A stretch of DNA of 64,000 bases from Clostridia bacterium. Lineage in GTDB: Bacteria; Bacillota; Clostridia; Christensenellales; UBA1242. The notes under the pieces were generated by a model. That model had not been told where the DNA came from. It worked only from the letters and a program-made list of their open reading frames with translations, and did not search any database. Positions within the stretch are counted from its first letter, which is position 1. Every line of letters begins with the position of its first letter. Below are positions 52,419 to 61,423 of this stretch, one piece after another. Made by a program: the position numbers and the translations under genes. The stretch is from the NCBI GenBank assembly GCA_022793335.1, contig JAAWCQ010000004.1:124001-188000 (forward strand), in the 5' to 3' direction.

Positions 52419-53921
52419 TTATATAAGTGAAACTTTAACATTTTTATTTGACATAATCTTAATAGTATCAGTTGGCGCTGATGAGCCATTTTGTATTTTT
52501 AATGGGAATGTCACATCACTGTCAAAGCCTTCAACAGAAACATTCTTTCCATCTCTGGCAACATTGCTTGTATTAACAACCATCAAATAATAAGACAAAG
52601 TGTTTCTTACTTTCAAATTTACAGCTCCATTTGTAGTAAGAAGGTCAATTCCACCACTTCTGAGTTTTTGACAGTTATATACCACATTGATTGCACCTGA
52701 ATAAGTTTTTACATTCAAATAAGGTGTCATTGTCGCAGATTGGTCACTGGTATCATTAAAACCTGCATTTACGCTTACGCTTCCACCAGTTGTTTCAAGC
52801 CAAGCTTTACTTGTAAATTTGTTTAATTTGATTGTGCTATCTTTTCCACGAATAAGTATTTGTGAATTATTTGCTGTTTCATCAATTGTTATGCGTGCAT
52901 TATTTGCATTTGGGAAACTGATATTTCCTGTGATTTTTCTAATTTTAATTGTTGCACGCCCCATATCTCTTGTCATCTCATTTGTTGACAATGAGCCTAT
53001 CATTTCACCAAGAGTAAAATATCCCCCATCAATTATAAGGTCAACTTCATTTACAGCAGACTCTGGACTCTGTCCATCATCTACTTTAATGCGTGTAGCA
53101 ACAAAATCTGAATTACCTAAATCAAACTTAGCATTTTTAACATAAATTGAATTAAAAGTAATTCTTGCTTTTGAAGCATATAAACTGAAATCATTTATAG
53201 TTAAATCACGGCGCACTTCAATGTCACCATTGTTTGTTTTTACAAACATTTTGTCTGTAACAAATTGTTTGCCTTCTGGAAGCTGGTTATTTGCATAAAC
53301 CAAAACTTTTCCATTTTTATTTTTAATATTCAAAGATTTGAATGCAAGTGAAAAATCATAACTTCCTGAAGTTGTATTATCTTGCTCAAATTGGTTTCCA
53401 ATATAGACTGTACCGTCTGTGTTTGTAATATCAACAACAGTGTTTTCAAAAGATGTTTTAATTTGTTGAGGCACCAAAAGCGAGATAACAATACCTTTAT
53501 TGAAATATACAAAACCTTCTGGCTCTCTTATTTTAACAGAAATTTCATCCTTTGCAGAAGAAGTATAATTCACCTCGCTTACAAAGTCTGTATCCATATC
53601 TTCTCTTGCAAAGCCAGAGCAATTGTTTTCTATTTGAATATAACAATTGTCAAGGCTTCGTTTTTCAATTTTAACATCAGCAAAGCCGCAATTTATTGTA
53701 ATTTTCTTCAAATTTGAGAAATCAAGCCTTTGCTTTTCTTTTTCAAATTCTACCTCTTTAATTTTCACCTCATCTCTATAGATGAAATATTTAAAACCTA
53801 AAATGCTTTTAAATGGTGAAAAAAGCATAATGGCCACTAAAATAAAGAACGCTGCAACAATTGCCATGAATAATATAACAATATAGGTCGCGAAACCTTT
53901 TTTAACATTACCTTTTGCCAC
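52419..53921 (-). CDS. Membrane-anchored beta-rich extracytoplasmic protein (DUF4097-like)
   Basis: 500 residues. One transmembrane helix (about 12-34) is followed by a long beta-strand-rich region with repeated short motifs of the sort NTDGTVYIG, TNNGDIEVRRDL, TTGGSVSVNAG, TYSGAINVVYN and TTNGAVNLKVR. The x-G-(D/A/S)-(I/V)-x-(V/L) rungs are typical of DUF4097-type beta-solenoids. Function unknown. The start is GTG with AAGGAGG before it, and an extended -10 (TGTTACAAT) lies upstream. It is a single-gene transcript with its own terminator. Confidence 0.68.
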   Translation of the reverse strand: MAKGNVKKGFATYIVILFMAIVAAFFILVAIMLFSPFKSILGFKYFIYRDEVKIKEVEFEKEKQRLDFSNLKKITINCGFADVKIEKRSLDNCYIQIENNCSGFAREDMDTDFVSEVNYTSSAKDEISVKIREPEGFVYFNKGIVISLLVPQQIKTSFENTVVDITNTDGTVYIGNQFEQDNTTSGSYDFSLAFKSLNIKNKNGKVLVYANNQLPEGKQFVTDKMFVKTNNGDIEVRRDLTINDFSLYASKARITFNSIYVKNAKFDLGNSDFVATRIKVDDGQSPESAVNEVDLIIDGGYFTLGEMIGSLSTNEMTRDMGRATIKIRKITGNISFPNANNARITIDETANNSQILIRGKDSTIKLNKFTSKAWLETTGGSVSVNAGFNDTSDQSATMTPYLNVKTYSGAINVVYNCQKLRSGGIDLLTTNGAVNLKVRNTLSYYLMVVNTSNVARDGKNVSVEGFDSDVTFPLKIQNGSSAPTDTIKIMSNKNVKVSLI

Positions 53922-54007
53922 ATCCGCCTCCTTTTTTTATATTGTAACACATATAAAAGTAAAACACAATAAATATTTAAAATTTTTGTACAAATTAAAA
54001 TATTTTA

Positions 54008-55825
54008 CTAGTCAATCACCGCTTTTATTCTTCTAATACCGCTTGAAGAAGACTCTTCTTTAATAATTTTGAAGTGATGCAACTGGCTAGTATTTTCTGC
54101 GTGAGGGCCACCGCATATTTCTTTGCTTACGTCACCTATAGTGTAAACCTTTACTTCCTGACCATACTTGCTTGCAAATATACCTTCTGCCCCACTTTCT
54201 TTTGCTTCTTCCAAACTCATCACTTTGCATTCGACAGGAATGGCACGAGCAATGGCATCATTAACAAATTTTTCAATTTCATCTAGCTCTTCTTTTGTCA
54301 TTTTATGGTCGAGATTGAAGTCAAATCTAAGTCTTTCAGGTGTTATATTTGACCCTCTCTGCTTTACATCAAAGCCATATTTCTTCTGAAGTGCAGCAAG
54401 CAAAAGATGGGTCGCTGTATGAAGATAAGCACTTTGTTTTGAGCTGTCAGCAAGACCGCCTTTAAACTGGCCTGCAGCAGCCTGTCTTGATTTTTCTTGA
54501 TGCTCTTTAAATTTCTCTTCAAATTCTTTTTCATCAACGCTGTATCCACGCTCTTCAGCCAATTCCTTTGTCAATTCAAAAGGGAAGCCAAATGTATCAT
54601 AAAGCCTAAACACTGCCTTTCCGCTCAATTTATTTTCAACAGTTTCTCCTGTTTGAGCTGCAAATTGTTTATGTTTTTCAATACCGTTTATAACCTTTTC
54701 AAACTCTTTATGTCCTTCCTCAAGAGCTTTTGAAAACTTTTCAACTTCTTTTATAAGTTCGTCTTTTACATAATCTCGTCTTGCTGCTATATCTTCGTAA
54801 TACTTTCCATATTTATCCACATATATGTCAACAATTTCAGCAAACTTTCCACAATCAAGGCCAATATATCTTGCACAATTGATTGCTCTTCTTATAAATC
54901 TTCTTAAAATATAACCTTGACCAACATTTGAAGGCGTAACACCTCTTGCATCCCCTAAAATAAATACTGAAGACCTCAAATGGTCGGTTATAATTCTATA
55001 ATATCTCTTTGCTTTTTCATCGTTATCATAACCAAGTTTTGCATTTTGACCGATAAAATCAATGACATTTTTTAAGCAACCTGTATCATAAACACTTTTT
55101 GCGCCATTTAAAATAGCCACCGTTCTTTCAAGCCCCATTCCAGTATCAATGTTTGGTCTTGCAAGCTTTTCAGCCTTTTGTCCAGCCTCTTTTACATTGT
55201 ATTGCATAAAAACATCATTCCAAATTTCAACATATTTTCCGCAATTGCAAGTTGGCGAGCAATCTTCACAGCAATCTGGCTTATCCATAACAAGAAACAT
55301 TTCACTGTCCGGACCACAAGGGCCTATTCCACCACCTAAAGCCCACCAGTTGTCTTCTTTCCCAAAGAAAAACACCTTGTCAATTCCACAAGCTTTCCAT
55401 GCATTACAAGCAATTTCGTCACGAGGAGCAGTTTCATCTCCAGCAAAAACACTTGTTGCAAGATTTTCTTTTTTAAGTCCCAAATATTCTGGGCTTGTCA
55501 AAAATTCAAAGGACAACTTTATCATTTCTTCCTTTGGGCAATCACCTAAAAACCAGTTTCCAAGCATTTCAAAACAAGTCAGATGCCAATCATCACCTAC
55601 ACTGTCAATGTCATTTGTTCTTATACATCTTTGCACATCACATATTCTGTTTCCACTTGGATGTGGCTCTCCCAAAAGAAAAGGCACAAGTGGATGCATG
55701 CCTGCAGTAGTAAATAATACAGTTGGGTCATTTTCTGGAATAATTGAATATCCATCAATCTTCTTAAACCCATGTTTAGTAAAAAATTTAAACCATAAAT
55801 CTTTCAAATTTTCATCAGTGAACAT
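54008..55825 (-). CDS. alaS: Alanyl-tRNA synthetase, short form without the C-terminal domain
   Basis: 605 residues against about 870 usually. The class II catalytic core (motif 1 through RRFIRRAI) and the editing domain are present, with zinc ligands in HTATHLL (about 469) and CGGPHAEN (about 571). The protein ends at GIRRIKAVID, the last strand of the editing domain, so the coiled coil, DHHA1 and C-Ala parts are absent. A Cys-rich insert (CCEDCSPTCNC, about 188) is present in the core. Start ATG at 55825 has GGAGAT upstream. No frameshift is visible past the stop. Probably co-transcribed with truA. Confidence 0.94.
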   Translation of the reverse strand: MFTDENLKDLWFKFFTKHGFKKIDGYSIIPENDPTVLFTTAGMHPLVPFLLGEPHPSGNRICDVQRCIRTNDIDSVGDDWHLTCFEMLGNWFLGDCPKEEMIKLSFEFLTSPEYLGLKKENLATSVFAGDETAPRDEIACNAWKACGIDKVFFFGKEDNWWALGGGIGPCGPDSEMFLVMDKPDCCEDCSPTCNCGKYVEIWNDVFMQYNVKEAGQKAEKLARPNIDTGMGLERTVAILNGAKSVYDTGCLKNVIDFIGQNAKLGYDNDEKAKRYYRIITDHLRSSVFILGDARGVTPSNVGQGYILRRFIRRAINCARYIGLDCGKFAEIVDIYVDKYGKYYEDIAARRDYVKDELIKEVEKFSKALEEGHKEFEKVINGIEKHKQFAAQTGETVENKLSGKAVFRLYDTFGFPFELTKELAEERGYSVDEKEFEEKFKEHQEKSRQAAAGQFKGGLADSSKQSAYLHTATHLLLAALQKKYGFDVKQRGSNITPERLRFDFNLDHKMTKEELDEIEKFVNDAIARAIPVECKVMSLEEAKESGAEGIFASKYGQEVKVYTIGDVSKEICGGPHAENTSQLHHFKIIKEESSSSGIRRIKAVID

Positions 55826-55909
55826 AAATATCTCCAATCTTTTTTATTTTATCACATGCTTAAACAAAAATCAATTATTTTGCAAAGCCTTAATTATTTT
55901 TTATCATTT

Positions 55910-56650
55910 TTAAAGGTCATATATTGTGTCTTTTAAATATAACCCACACGCTGACATAGTTTGTCCAGAATGAGAACGAAGCCCGCTTTTTAAAGCAATT
56001 TCAATGTCATCCAATGACAATTTATTCAATGCGTAATCGACAAGGGTACCTGAAATTATTCTCACCATATTATACAAAAAACCGCTTCCGCTTACAGTAA
56101 TATAAACAAAATCGCCTTCTCTTTCAACTTGCAAATCATAAATTGTTCTTACAAAATCGTTTACACAGGTGTTTGCCGAACAAAACCCCTTAAAATCATG
56201 ACTACCTATAAGTAGCCCAGCTGCCTCATTCATCTTATTAACGTCCAACGGTTTTCTTACCCATGCAGCCCTATTCGCCAAAAAAACATCTTTTTGCACC
56301 GAATTATAAATTCTATATTGATATATTTTTCTTTTTATAGAAAAGCGAGCATGAAAATCAGCGTCTACTTCACAAGCTCTTTTAATTGCTATATCAGCAG
56401 GCAACGCATTATTTAAAACATCTGCAAGTTTTGAAATTGGAACAGGCGCTTTTAAATCAAAATGTGCAGATTGATTTATTGCATGAACGCCAGCATCTGT
56501 CCGCCCACTTCCAAAGATTTCGACTTCTTCTCCAATGCTTCTTAAAATTGCATTTTCAATTTCGCCTTGCACCGTTTTTTGATTTGGTTGTTTTTGCCAA
56601 CCGCTATAGGCTGTACCATCGTATTCAATTGATAAAAGTATTCTTTTCAT
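55910..56650 (-). CDS. truA: tRNA pseudouridine synthase A
   Basis: 246 residues. Catalytic Asp52 is in GSGRTDAGVHA; SIEYDGTAYSGWQ opens the protein and SGSGFLYNMVRIISGTLV is the conserved C-terminal segment. It modifies positions 38-40 of tRNAs. The ATG lies only 7 nt after the promoter -10, and no ribosome binding site is present, so the mRNA may be leaderless. alaS follows 84 nt downstream. Confidence 0.95.
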   Translation of the reverse strand: MKRILLSIEYDGTAYSGWQKQPNQKTVQGEIENAILRSIGEEVEIFGSGRTDAGVHAINQSAHFDLKAPVPISKLADVLNNALPADIAIKRACEVDADFHARFSIKRKIYQYRIYNSVQKDVFLANRAAWVRKPLDVNKMNEAAGLLIGSHDFKGFCSANTCVNDFVRTIYDLQVEREGDFVYITVSGSGFLYNMVRIISGTLVDYALNKLSLDDIEIALKSGLRSHSGQTMSACGLYLKDTIYDL

Positions 56651-56657
56651 AGCACAT

Positions 56658-56686
56658 ATTGTATTTAATTTTTACAAAAATGTCAA
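56658..56686 (-). promoter_or_regulatory. Promoter of truA-alaS, implies a leaderless mRNA
   Basis: Minus strand: -35 TTGACA (56681-56686), 17-nt spacer, -10 TACAAT (56658-56663). Transcription would start at about 56650-56652, at the truA ATG. Confidence 0.75.
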
Positions 56687-56700
56687 CCTATTTTTGCGGG

Positions 56701-56721
56701 CTATATAATAAGCCTATATAG
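56701..56721. promoter_or_regulatory. 7-bp inverted repeat between the truA and PFOR promoters
   Basis: CTATATA and TATATAG flank a 7-nt centre. It lies upstream of both divergent promoters. Possible regulator site. Confidence 0.35.
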
Positions 56722-56735
56722 TTAACTCAATTTTA

Positions 56736-56764
56736 TTGACATATTTCAATAAAAATTATATACT
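56736..56764 (+). promoter_or_regulatory. Promoter of the PFOR gene
   Basis: Plus strand: -35 TTGACA (56736-56741), 17-nt spacer, -10 TATACT (56759-56764); TTTAGGAG follows before the ATG. Confidence 0.8.
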
Positions 56765-56784
56765 TTAATTTAGGAGTTTATTTT

Positions 56785-59700
56785 ATGAAAACAATTATTA
56801 CAGATGCTTCTTCAGCTGTAGGAAGCGTAGCTTATAAATTATCGCAGGTTGTACCAATCTATCCAATAACACCTTCAAGCCCAATGGCTGAGCATGCATC
56901 ATTGCTTTCAAGCAAAGGTGAGAAAAATATATTTGGACAAGATGTAAAAATGATTGAAATGCAAAGTGAAGGAGGCGTTGCTGGCACTATGCATGGAGCA
57001 TTGGCTTCACATGCCCTCTCAAGCACTTTTACTTCAAGCCAAGGTTTGCTTTTGATGATTCCAAATATGTATAAACTTGCTGGTGAATGCCTGCCTGCCG
57101 TAATTCATGTCGCTGCAAGAGCTGTTGCAAGTCACGCTCTTTCAATATTTTGTGACCATAGTGACATCATGGCTGTAAGAAGCACAGGTTTTATAATGCT
57201 TGGCTCAAATTCTGTTCAAGAAGCAGCTCACATGTCAGCAGCTGCACACATGCTTGCACTTAAGTGCTCACTTCCAGTTTTGCATTTCTTTGACGGATTT
57301 AGAACAAGCCATGAATATCAAAAAATCAAGGTATTTGAAGATGAAGAATTGAAAGAAATGCTTGGCAATCTTCCTCAAGAATTTATCTCATCTTATCAAG
57401 ATAAACAATTTGGCACAGCCCAAAATCCTGATGTATTTTTCCAAAATCGTGAGCGAAATAGCGAAAAATATAACAAAATTGAAGAAAATATTGACGAAAT
57501 CTTCAAAAAAATCAAAAATCTTACAGGTGTTAGCTATCAGCCATTTGAATTCGTGGGGAATTTAAATGCGGAAAAGATAATCGTAGCAATGGGCTCTTCA
57601 TGTCAAAGCATAGAAGAATATATTGAAAATCATAAAGAGGAAAAAATTGGTCTTATTAAAGTAAGATTATATCGTCCTTTCTTAGTGCATTTGTTTATAA
57701 AAGCACTTCCAAAGACAGTGAAAACCATAACTGTGCTTGATAGAACAAAAGAGAATGGTGCAAAAGTCCCTCTTTATCTGGATGTAGTAAGTGCATTAAA
57801 AGCTTTCAACAATATCAATATAATTGGTGGAAGATATGGTCTTGGAGGAAAAGATTTCACTCCACAATGCATTGCTGCTGTTTATAAGAATATGGAAGAG
57901 TTCTCACCAAAAGATGAGTTTACTGTAGGGATTGATGATGACATGTTCAACTCTTCTCTTCCGCTTGAAAAAATCAAAAATTATGAAGACAGCTTCGCAA
58001 TAAAAATATTCGGACTTGGCTCTGATGGCTCAGTTTCTTCAAGCAAATCAACAATAAAAATTTTGGGTGAAAATTATGACAAATATGTTCAAGGTTATTT
58101 TGAGTATGACTCAAAAAAATCTGGCAGTTTGACAATATCTCACCTTCGCCTTTCAGACAAACCTATAAAAAGTGAATATCTTGTCAAGAATGCAAACCTT
58201 ATTTCAATAAACAATTCCTCTTTTGTCACAAGATATGACTGCCTTGACGGATTAAAAGAAAATGGCGTTGTGCTTTTAAACACAATTTTCAGTAATGAAG
58301 AAATTGGCAGAGTTTTACCTAAAAACTATGTGGAAAAACTTCAAACTCAAAAAGCAAAATTATATGTAATTGATGGACAAAAGATAGCACGCGAAAATGG
58401 ACTGGGCAGCAAGATAAATATTATCATGCAAACAGCGCTCTTTAAGTGTGCAAAACTTTTAAATGATGATGATATAATCAAAAATATAACAAAGTCAATA
58501 GAAAAAACCTTTGCCATCAAAGGTCAAGCAGTAATTGACAAAAACTTGGCAGCAATGAAAATGGCGTTGTCTTCAGCAAGCGAAGTTGATGTTTCAAAGC
58601 TTGTTGGCAAAGATTATATTAAAGACAATGCTAAGTATGATGACAAATTTTATAATGATATCATGGTGCCAATCAAAAATCTTGAGGGAGACAAAATTAA
58701 AGTTTCAAAGTTTGAAGCCGACGGCTCTACACCTCTTGCAACAAGCCAATATGAAAAAAGAGGCATCGCATCAAGACTTCCAAACTGGATAAAAGAAAAT
58801 TGCATTCAATGCGGTAGATGCGTAATAGCCTGCCCTCATTCAGCCCTTAAAGCTATCTTAATTGACACAGATATAGCAAAAGAAGATTTTGTTAAGGCGA
58901 TAGGCTTGAATGGAAAATCTTACAAAGTTTTGCTCTCTCCTGACGATTGCAGTGGTTGTGGAGTTTGCGCAAACACCTGCCCTGCTATCAATAAAGCTTT
59001 GCAAATGGTAGGCACAGAAGAAGTTTATGAAGAAAAAAATAAAGCTTTCAAGGAAGAAATTCAACTTAAAAGAGAAAAGCAATCACTATTTTCACCTGCT
59101 ATGGCAAAAGGCTTGCAGTTTAATGACAGTTTATTTGAATTTTCTGGAGCCTGCGCTGGTTGCGGTGAAACTCCATATATAAAAATTCTCACTATGCTTA
59201 ATGGAAGCAATATGATGATAGCAAATGCAACTGGCTGCTCATCAATTTATGGCGGAACATTTGGAGCCTGCCCTTATGGCAAGGATGAGAATGGTGGAAT
59301 TTTCTGGGCAAACAGCCTATTTGAAGATAATGCCGAATTTGGTCTTGGAATTAAACTTGGCAGTCAATTCAACCAAAACAGCAACAAAAAAGTTTGGATT
59401 ATAGGTGGAGATGGCTGGGCTGATGACATCGGCTTTGGTGGGCTTGATCATGTACTGGCAAGTGGCGAAGATGTCAACATATTGGTGCTTGACAATCAAA
59501 GTTATTCAAATACAGGCGGCCAAGCAAGTAAAGCAACCCCAACAGGTGCAAGTGTTAAATTTGCTGACAGCGGCAAAAAGGTGGCAAAAAAGAATTTAGG
59601 ACAAATTGCACTAACCTATAAAGATGTCTTTGTAGGCCAAGTTGCGCTTGGCGGCGACATGAATCATACAATCAAGACAATTAAAGAAGCGCAAGAATAT

Positions 59701-60009
59701 AAAGGCGTAAGTATAATAATAGCCTATGCCCCTTGCATAAATCAGGGCTTTGAGCTTGCAAATATGATGAATGAAACGGCAAAAGCTGTTGAATGTGGAT
59801 ACTGGACATTATATAAATTCAACCCTACTGAAAACAAATTAGAGCTTTCAAGCGAAATGAAAGATGAAGCCTATTTTGATTTCCTAAAGGGCGAAAGAAG
59901 ATTTCAAATAACCTTTGAAAAAGGTAAGACGGAGCTTCTTGAAAAACAAAAAAATCAAGCAATAAATGATTTCAGTATTCTTGAAGCAAAATCAAAATCA
60001 AATAATTAA
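56785..60009 (+). CDS. nifJ: Pyruvate:ferredoxin (flavodoxin) oxidoreductase
   Basis: 1074 residues, single-chain form. Domains in order: pyrimidine-binding domain I (PIYPITPSSPMAEH near the start), domain II, the gamma-like domain, a two-cluster ferredoxin insert (Cys673, 676, 679, 683 and Cys722, 725, 728, 732), and the ThDP domain with GGDGWADDIGFGGLDH and NQSYSNTGGQASKATP. CAGCGETPY and later Cys bind the third 4Fe-4S cluster. It oxidises pyruvate to acetyl-CoA with reduction of ferredoxin, the main anaerobic route. Strong promoter and bidirectional terminator frame it. Confidence 0.97.
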   Translation: MKTIITDASSAVGSVAYKLSQVVPIYPITPSSPMAEHASLLSSKGEKNIFGQDVKMIEMQSEGGVAGTMHGALASHALSSTFTSSQGLLLMIPNMYKLAGECLPAVIHVAARAVASHALSIFCDHSDIMAVRSTGFIMLGSNSVQEAAHMSAAAHMLALKCSLPVLHFFDGFRTSHEYQKIKVFEDEELKEMLGNLPQEFISSYQDKQFGTAQNPDVFFQNRERNSEKYNKIEENIDEIFKKIKNLTGVSYQPFEFVGNLNAEKIIVAMGSSCQSIEEYIENHKEEKIGLIKVRLYRPFLVHLFIKALPKTVKTITVLDRTKENGAKVPLYLDVVSALKAFNNINIIGGRYGLGGKDFTPQCIAAVYKNMEEFSPKDEFTVGIDDDMFNSSLPLEKIKNYEDSFAIKIFGLGSDGSVSSSKSTIKILGENYDKYVQGYFEYDSKKSGSLTISHLRLSDKPIKSEYLVKNANLISINNSSFVTRYDCLDGLKENGVVLLNTIFSNEEIGRVLPKNYVEKLQTQKAKLYVIDGQKIARENGLGSKINIIMQTALFKCAKLLNDDDIIKNITKSIEKTFAIKGQAVIDKNLAAMKMALSSASEVDVSKLVGKDYIKDNAKYDDKFYNDIMVPIKNLEGDKIKVSKFEADGSTPLATSQYEKRGIASRLPNWIKENCIQCGRCVIACPHSALKAILIDTDIAKEDFVKAIGLNGKSYKVLLSPDDCSGCGVCANTCPAINKALQMVGTEEVYEEKNKAFKEEIQLKREKQSLFSPAMAKGLQFNDSLFEFSGACAGCGETPYIKILTMLNGSNMMIANATGCSSIYGGTFGACPYGKDENGGIFWANSLFEDNAEFGLGIKLGSQFNQNSNKKVWIIGGDGWADDIGFGGLDHVLASGEDVNILVLDNQSYSNTGGQASKATPTGASVKFADSGKKVAKKNLGQIALTYKDVFVGQVALGGDMNHTIKTIKEAQEYKGVSIIIAYAPCINQGFELANMMNETAKAVECGYWTLYKFNPTENKLELSSEMKDEAYFDFLKGERRFQITFEKGKTELLEKQKNQAINDFSILEAKSKSNN

Positions 60010-60014
60010 AAAAT

Positions 60015-60043
60015 AAAAAACTAGGTAACATTCCTAGTTTTTT
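60015..60043. terminator. Bidirectional intrinsic terminator
   Basis: An 11-bp stem (AAAAAACTAGG with its complement) and 7-nt loop between the convergent PFOR gene and the 60047 gene, with T runs on both strands. Confidence 0.85.
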
Positions 60044-60046
60044 TGT

Positions 60047-60679
60047 TTATAATGAATTTTCAGATTCAGCATTTTGATCATCAAACAATTTTTCTCTATT
60101 CTTTAAAAACTGAATTTGTTTATAAATATCAGCCCAGTTTTCTGGAAGAGCTGGCTGCTTGTAATAAGCTTTCATGCTTTCATCATTTGCAAAACGACTT
60201 TTTGTCTTTTCTATAGCAACCTTATGACCATATTGTCTTAAGCTGTTTAAATAATATTTCAAATATTTTATATAATCTTGCATACACCCTTCAGCAAGAC
60301 AATCAGGGAATTTTCTGTAAAGCTTTGAATTTTTATCTGTCAAAAAAGTCTCTTGAAAAGCTGTTGGTGTCGTATAAGCATTTTTTGTGTTTGCAAAACC
60401 TTCAATAATCTCATTCCAATAATTTTTCATATATGGCTTTGGATCGAGTGTTGCCTTTTGCAAACGCTGCACAAGAGCACCATTGATTGCTTTATTAAGC
60501 TCGCCAATCTTATGTCTTAGAATAATTCTATTTACAAGTTCCTCATTTTCTTCTATGGTCAAATCAGCTTTTTCTATTTTATAATCATTTTTCCAGTATA
60601 AAACTTTAGCGTTTGTAAGCACATGTTCACAACGCTTTAATTGCTTTTTTTCTTGTTTTAAAATTTCTCTTATTTCCAT
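60047..60679 (-). CDS. Unknown soluble helical protein
   Basis: 210 residues, mainly helical by composition, Lys- and Glu-rich. It starts MEIREILKQEKKQLKRCEHVL and has two Cys near 126-132 (DCLAEGC) as the only notable pattern. No signal peptide, no membrane segment, no known family. The -10 (TATAAT, extended TGT) ends 6 nt before the ATG, and no ribosome binding site fits, so the mRNA may be leaderless. Monocistronic: terminators lie on both sides. Confidence 0.6.
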   Translation of the reverse strand: MEIREILKQEKKQLKRCEHVLTNAKVLYWKNDYKIEKADLTIEENEELVNRIILRHKIGELNKAINGALVQRLQKATLDPKPYMKNYWNEIIEGFANTKNAYTTPTAFQETFLTDKNSKLYRKFPDCLAEGCMQDYIKYLKYYLNSLRQYGHKVAIEKTKSRFANDESMKAYYKQPALPENWADIYKQIQFLKNREKLFDDQNAESENSL

Positions 60680-60685
60680 AGCCTT

Positions 60686-60691
60686 ATTATA
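60686..60691 (-). promoter_or_regulatory. Extended -10 of the 60047 gene, implies a leaderless mRNA
   Basis: Minus strand TGTTATAAT, with the ATG starting 7 nt after its last base. The -35 is poor, as is common for extended -10 promoters. Confidence 0.55.
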
Positions 60692-60745
60692 ACATAATAA
60701 ACAATAAAAATAAATAGGTTATTAATTTTTTTTTAATTTAAATAA

Positions 60746-60772
60746 AAAAGAGCAAGTAAATTTTGCTCTTTT
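60746..60772 (-). terminator. Intrinsic terminator of the 60779 gene
   Basis: Minus strand: AAAAGAGCAA pairs with TTGCTCTTTT around a 7-nt loop, then T's. Confidence 0.8.
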
Positions 60773-60778
60773 ATCATA

Positions 60779-61357
60779 TTAAAGTTCTGTCTCATCCTCA
60801 TCAAAAGCTTCTTGTTCAACTTCTTTATAAGTAGTTTGAAAAGCCATATTGGTGATTGAATAAATATCTCCATTTTCACTTACGCAAAGTTTTGACCCTC
60901 TTGGTGAATATTGCATTTCTCCCCAAGAAGCTTTAAAGCAGACATCTCTAGTAGTTGTCACAAAAGATTTTGCATCCCCTGCTGTCTTGTAAGTTGTATC
61001 ATCTACCTTTTCGTAAAGTTTTGCAAACTTTTCACCTTTTACCATATAAACTTCGCCGTCTGGGTTTCTTACAAGCATACATTTATTGTCAACATCTTTT
61101 TGAGTCACCGTGCTTTCAGTTTCATCAAAAGAATATTCCTTTCCATCTATAATTACACCTGGACGAGTAACAACCTTTTCACCCAATGTTGCAGGCCAAG
61201 CTTTAACAACAGCTTCCTTTTTTGCCTTTACAAATTTTAAGTCAGAAACCTCTGCAAGTAATGCCATTTTATCTGCAGCACCTATAAAATCAACTTCTTC
61301 AAAAGTCACTTCAAGGTCTTCTGCACCATCTCTTCCAGTCAAAATTCTTTTTTCCAT
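60779..61357 (-). CDS. Unknown protein, possible pair of PGDYG-like domains
   Basis: 192 residues, soluble. Two similar segments occur: NKCMLVRNPDGEVYMVKGEKFAKLYE (trimmed: CMLVRNPDGEVYMV, about 92-118) and GSKLCVSENGDIYSI then FQTTYKE (about 153-180). The pattern G-x-x-L-V-x-x-x-D-G-E-x-Y-x-V-x-x-x-x-F-x-x-x-Y-E resembles the small PGDYG family, whose function is unknown. The end is acidic. It has a perfect TTGACA-17-TATAAT promoter, a good ribosome binding site (GAGAGGTG) and its own terminator, so it is probably well expressed. Confidence 0.6.
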   Translation of the reverse strand: MEKRILTGRDGAEDLEVTFEEVDFIGAADKMALLAEVSDLKFVKAKKEAVVKAWPATLGEKVVTRPGVIIDGKEYSFDETESTVTQKDVDNKCMLVRNPDGEVYMVKGEKFAKLYEKVDDTTYKTAGDAKSFVTTTRDVCFKASWGEMQYSPRGSKLCVSENGDIYSITNMAFQTTYKEVEQEAFDEDETEL

Positions 61358-61379
61358 ATAACACCTCTCTTCTATTTTA

Positions 61380-61408
61380 ATTATAGTCTATTATTAAAAA
61401 AATGTCAA
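61380..61408 (-). promoter_or_regulatory. Consensus sigma-A promoter of the 60779 gene
   Basis: Minus strand: -35 TTGACA (61403-61408), 17-nt spacer, -10 TATAAT (61380-61385). Both hexamers are perfect. Confidence 0.85.
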
Positions 61409-61423
61409 TAAAAGTAAATAGAA

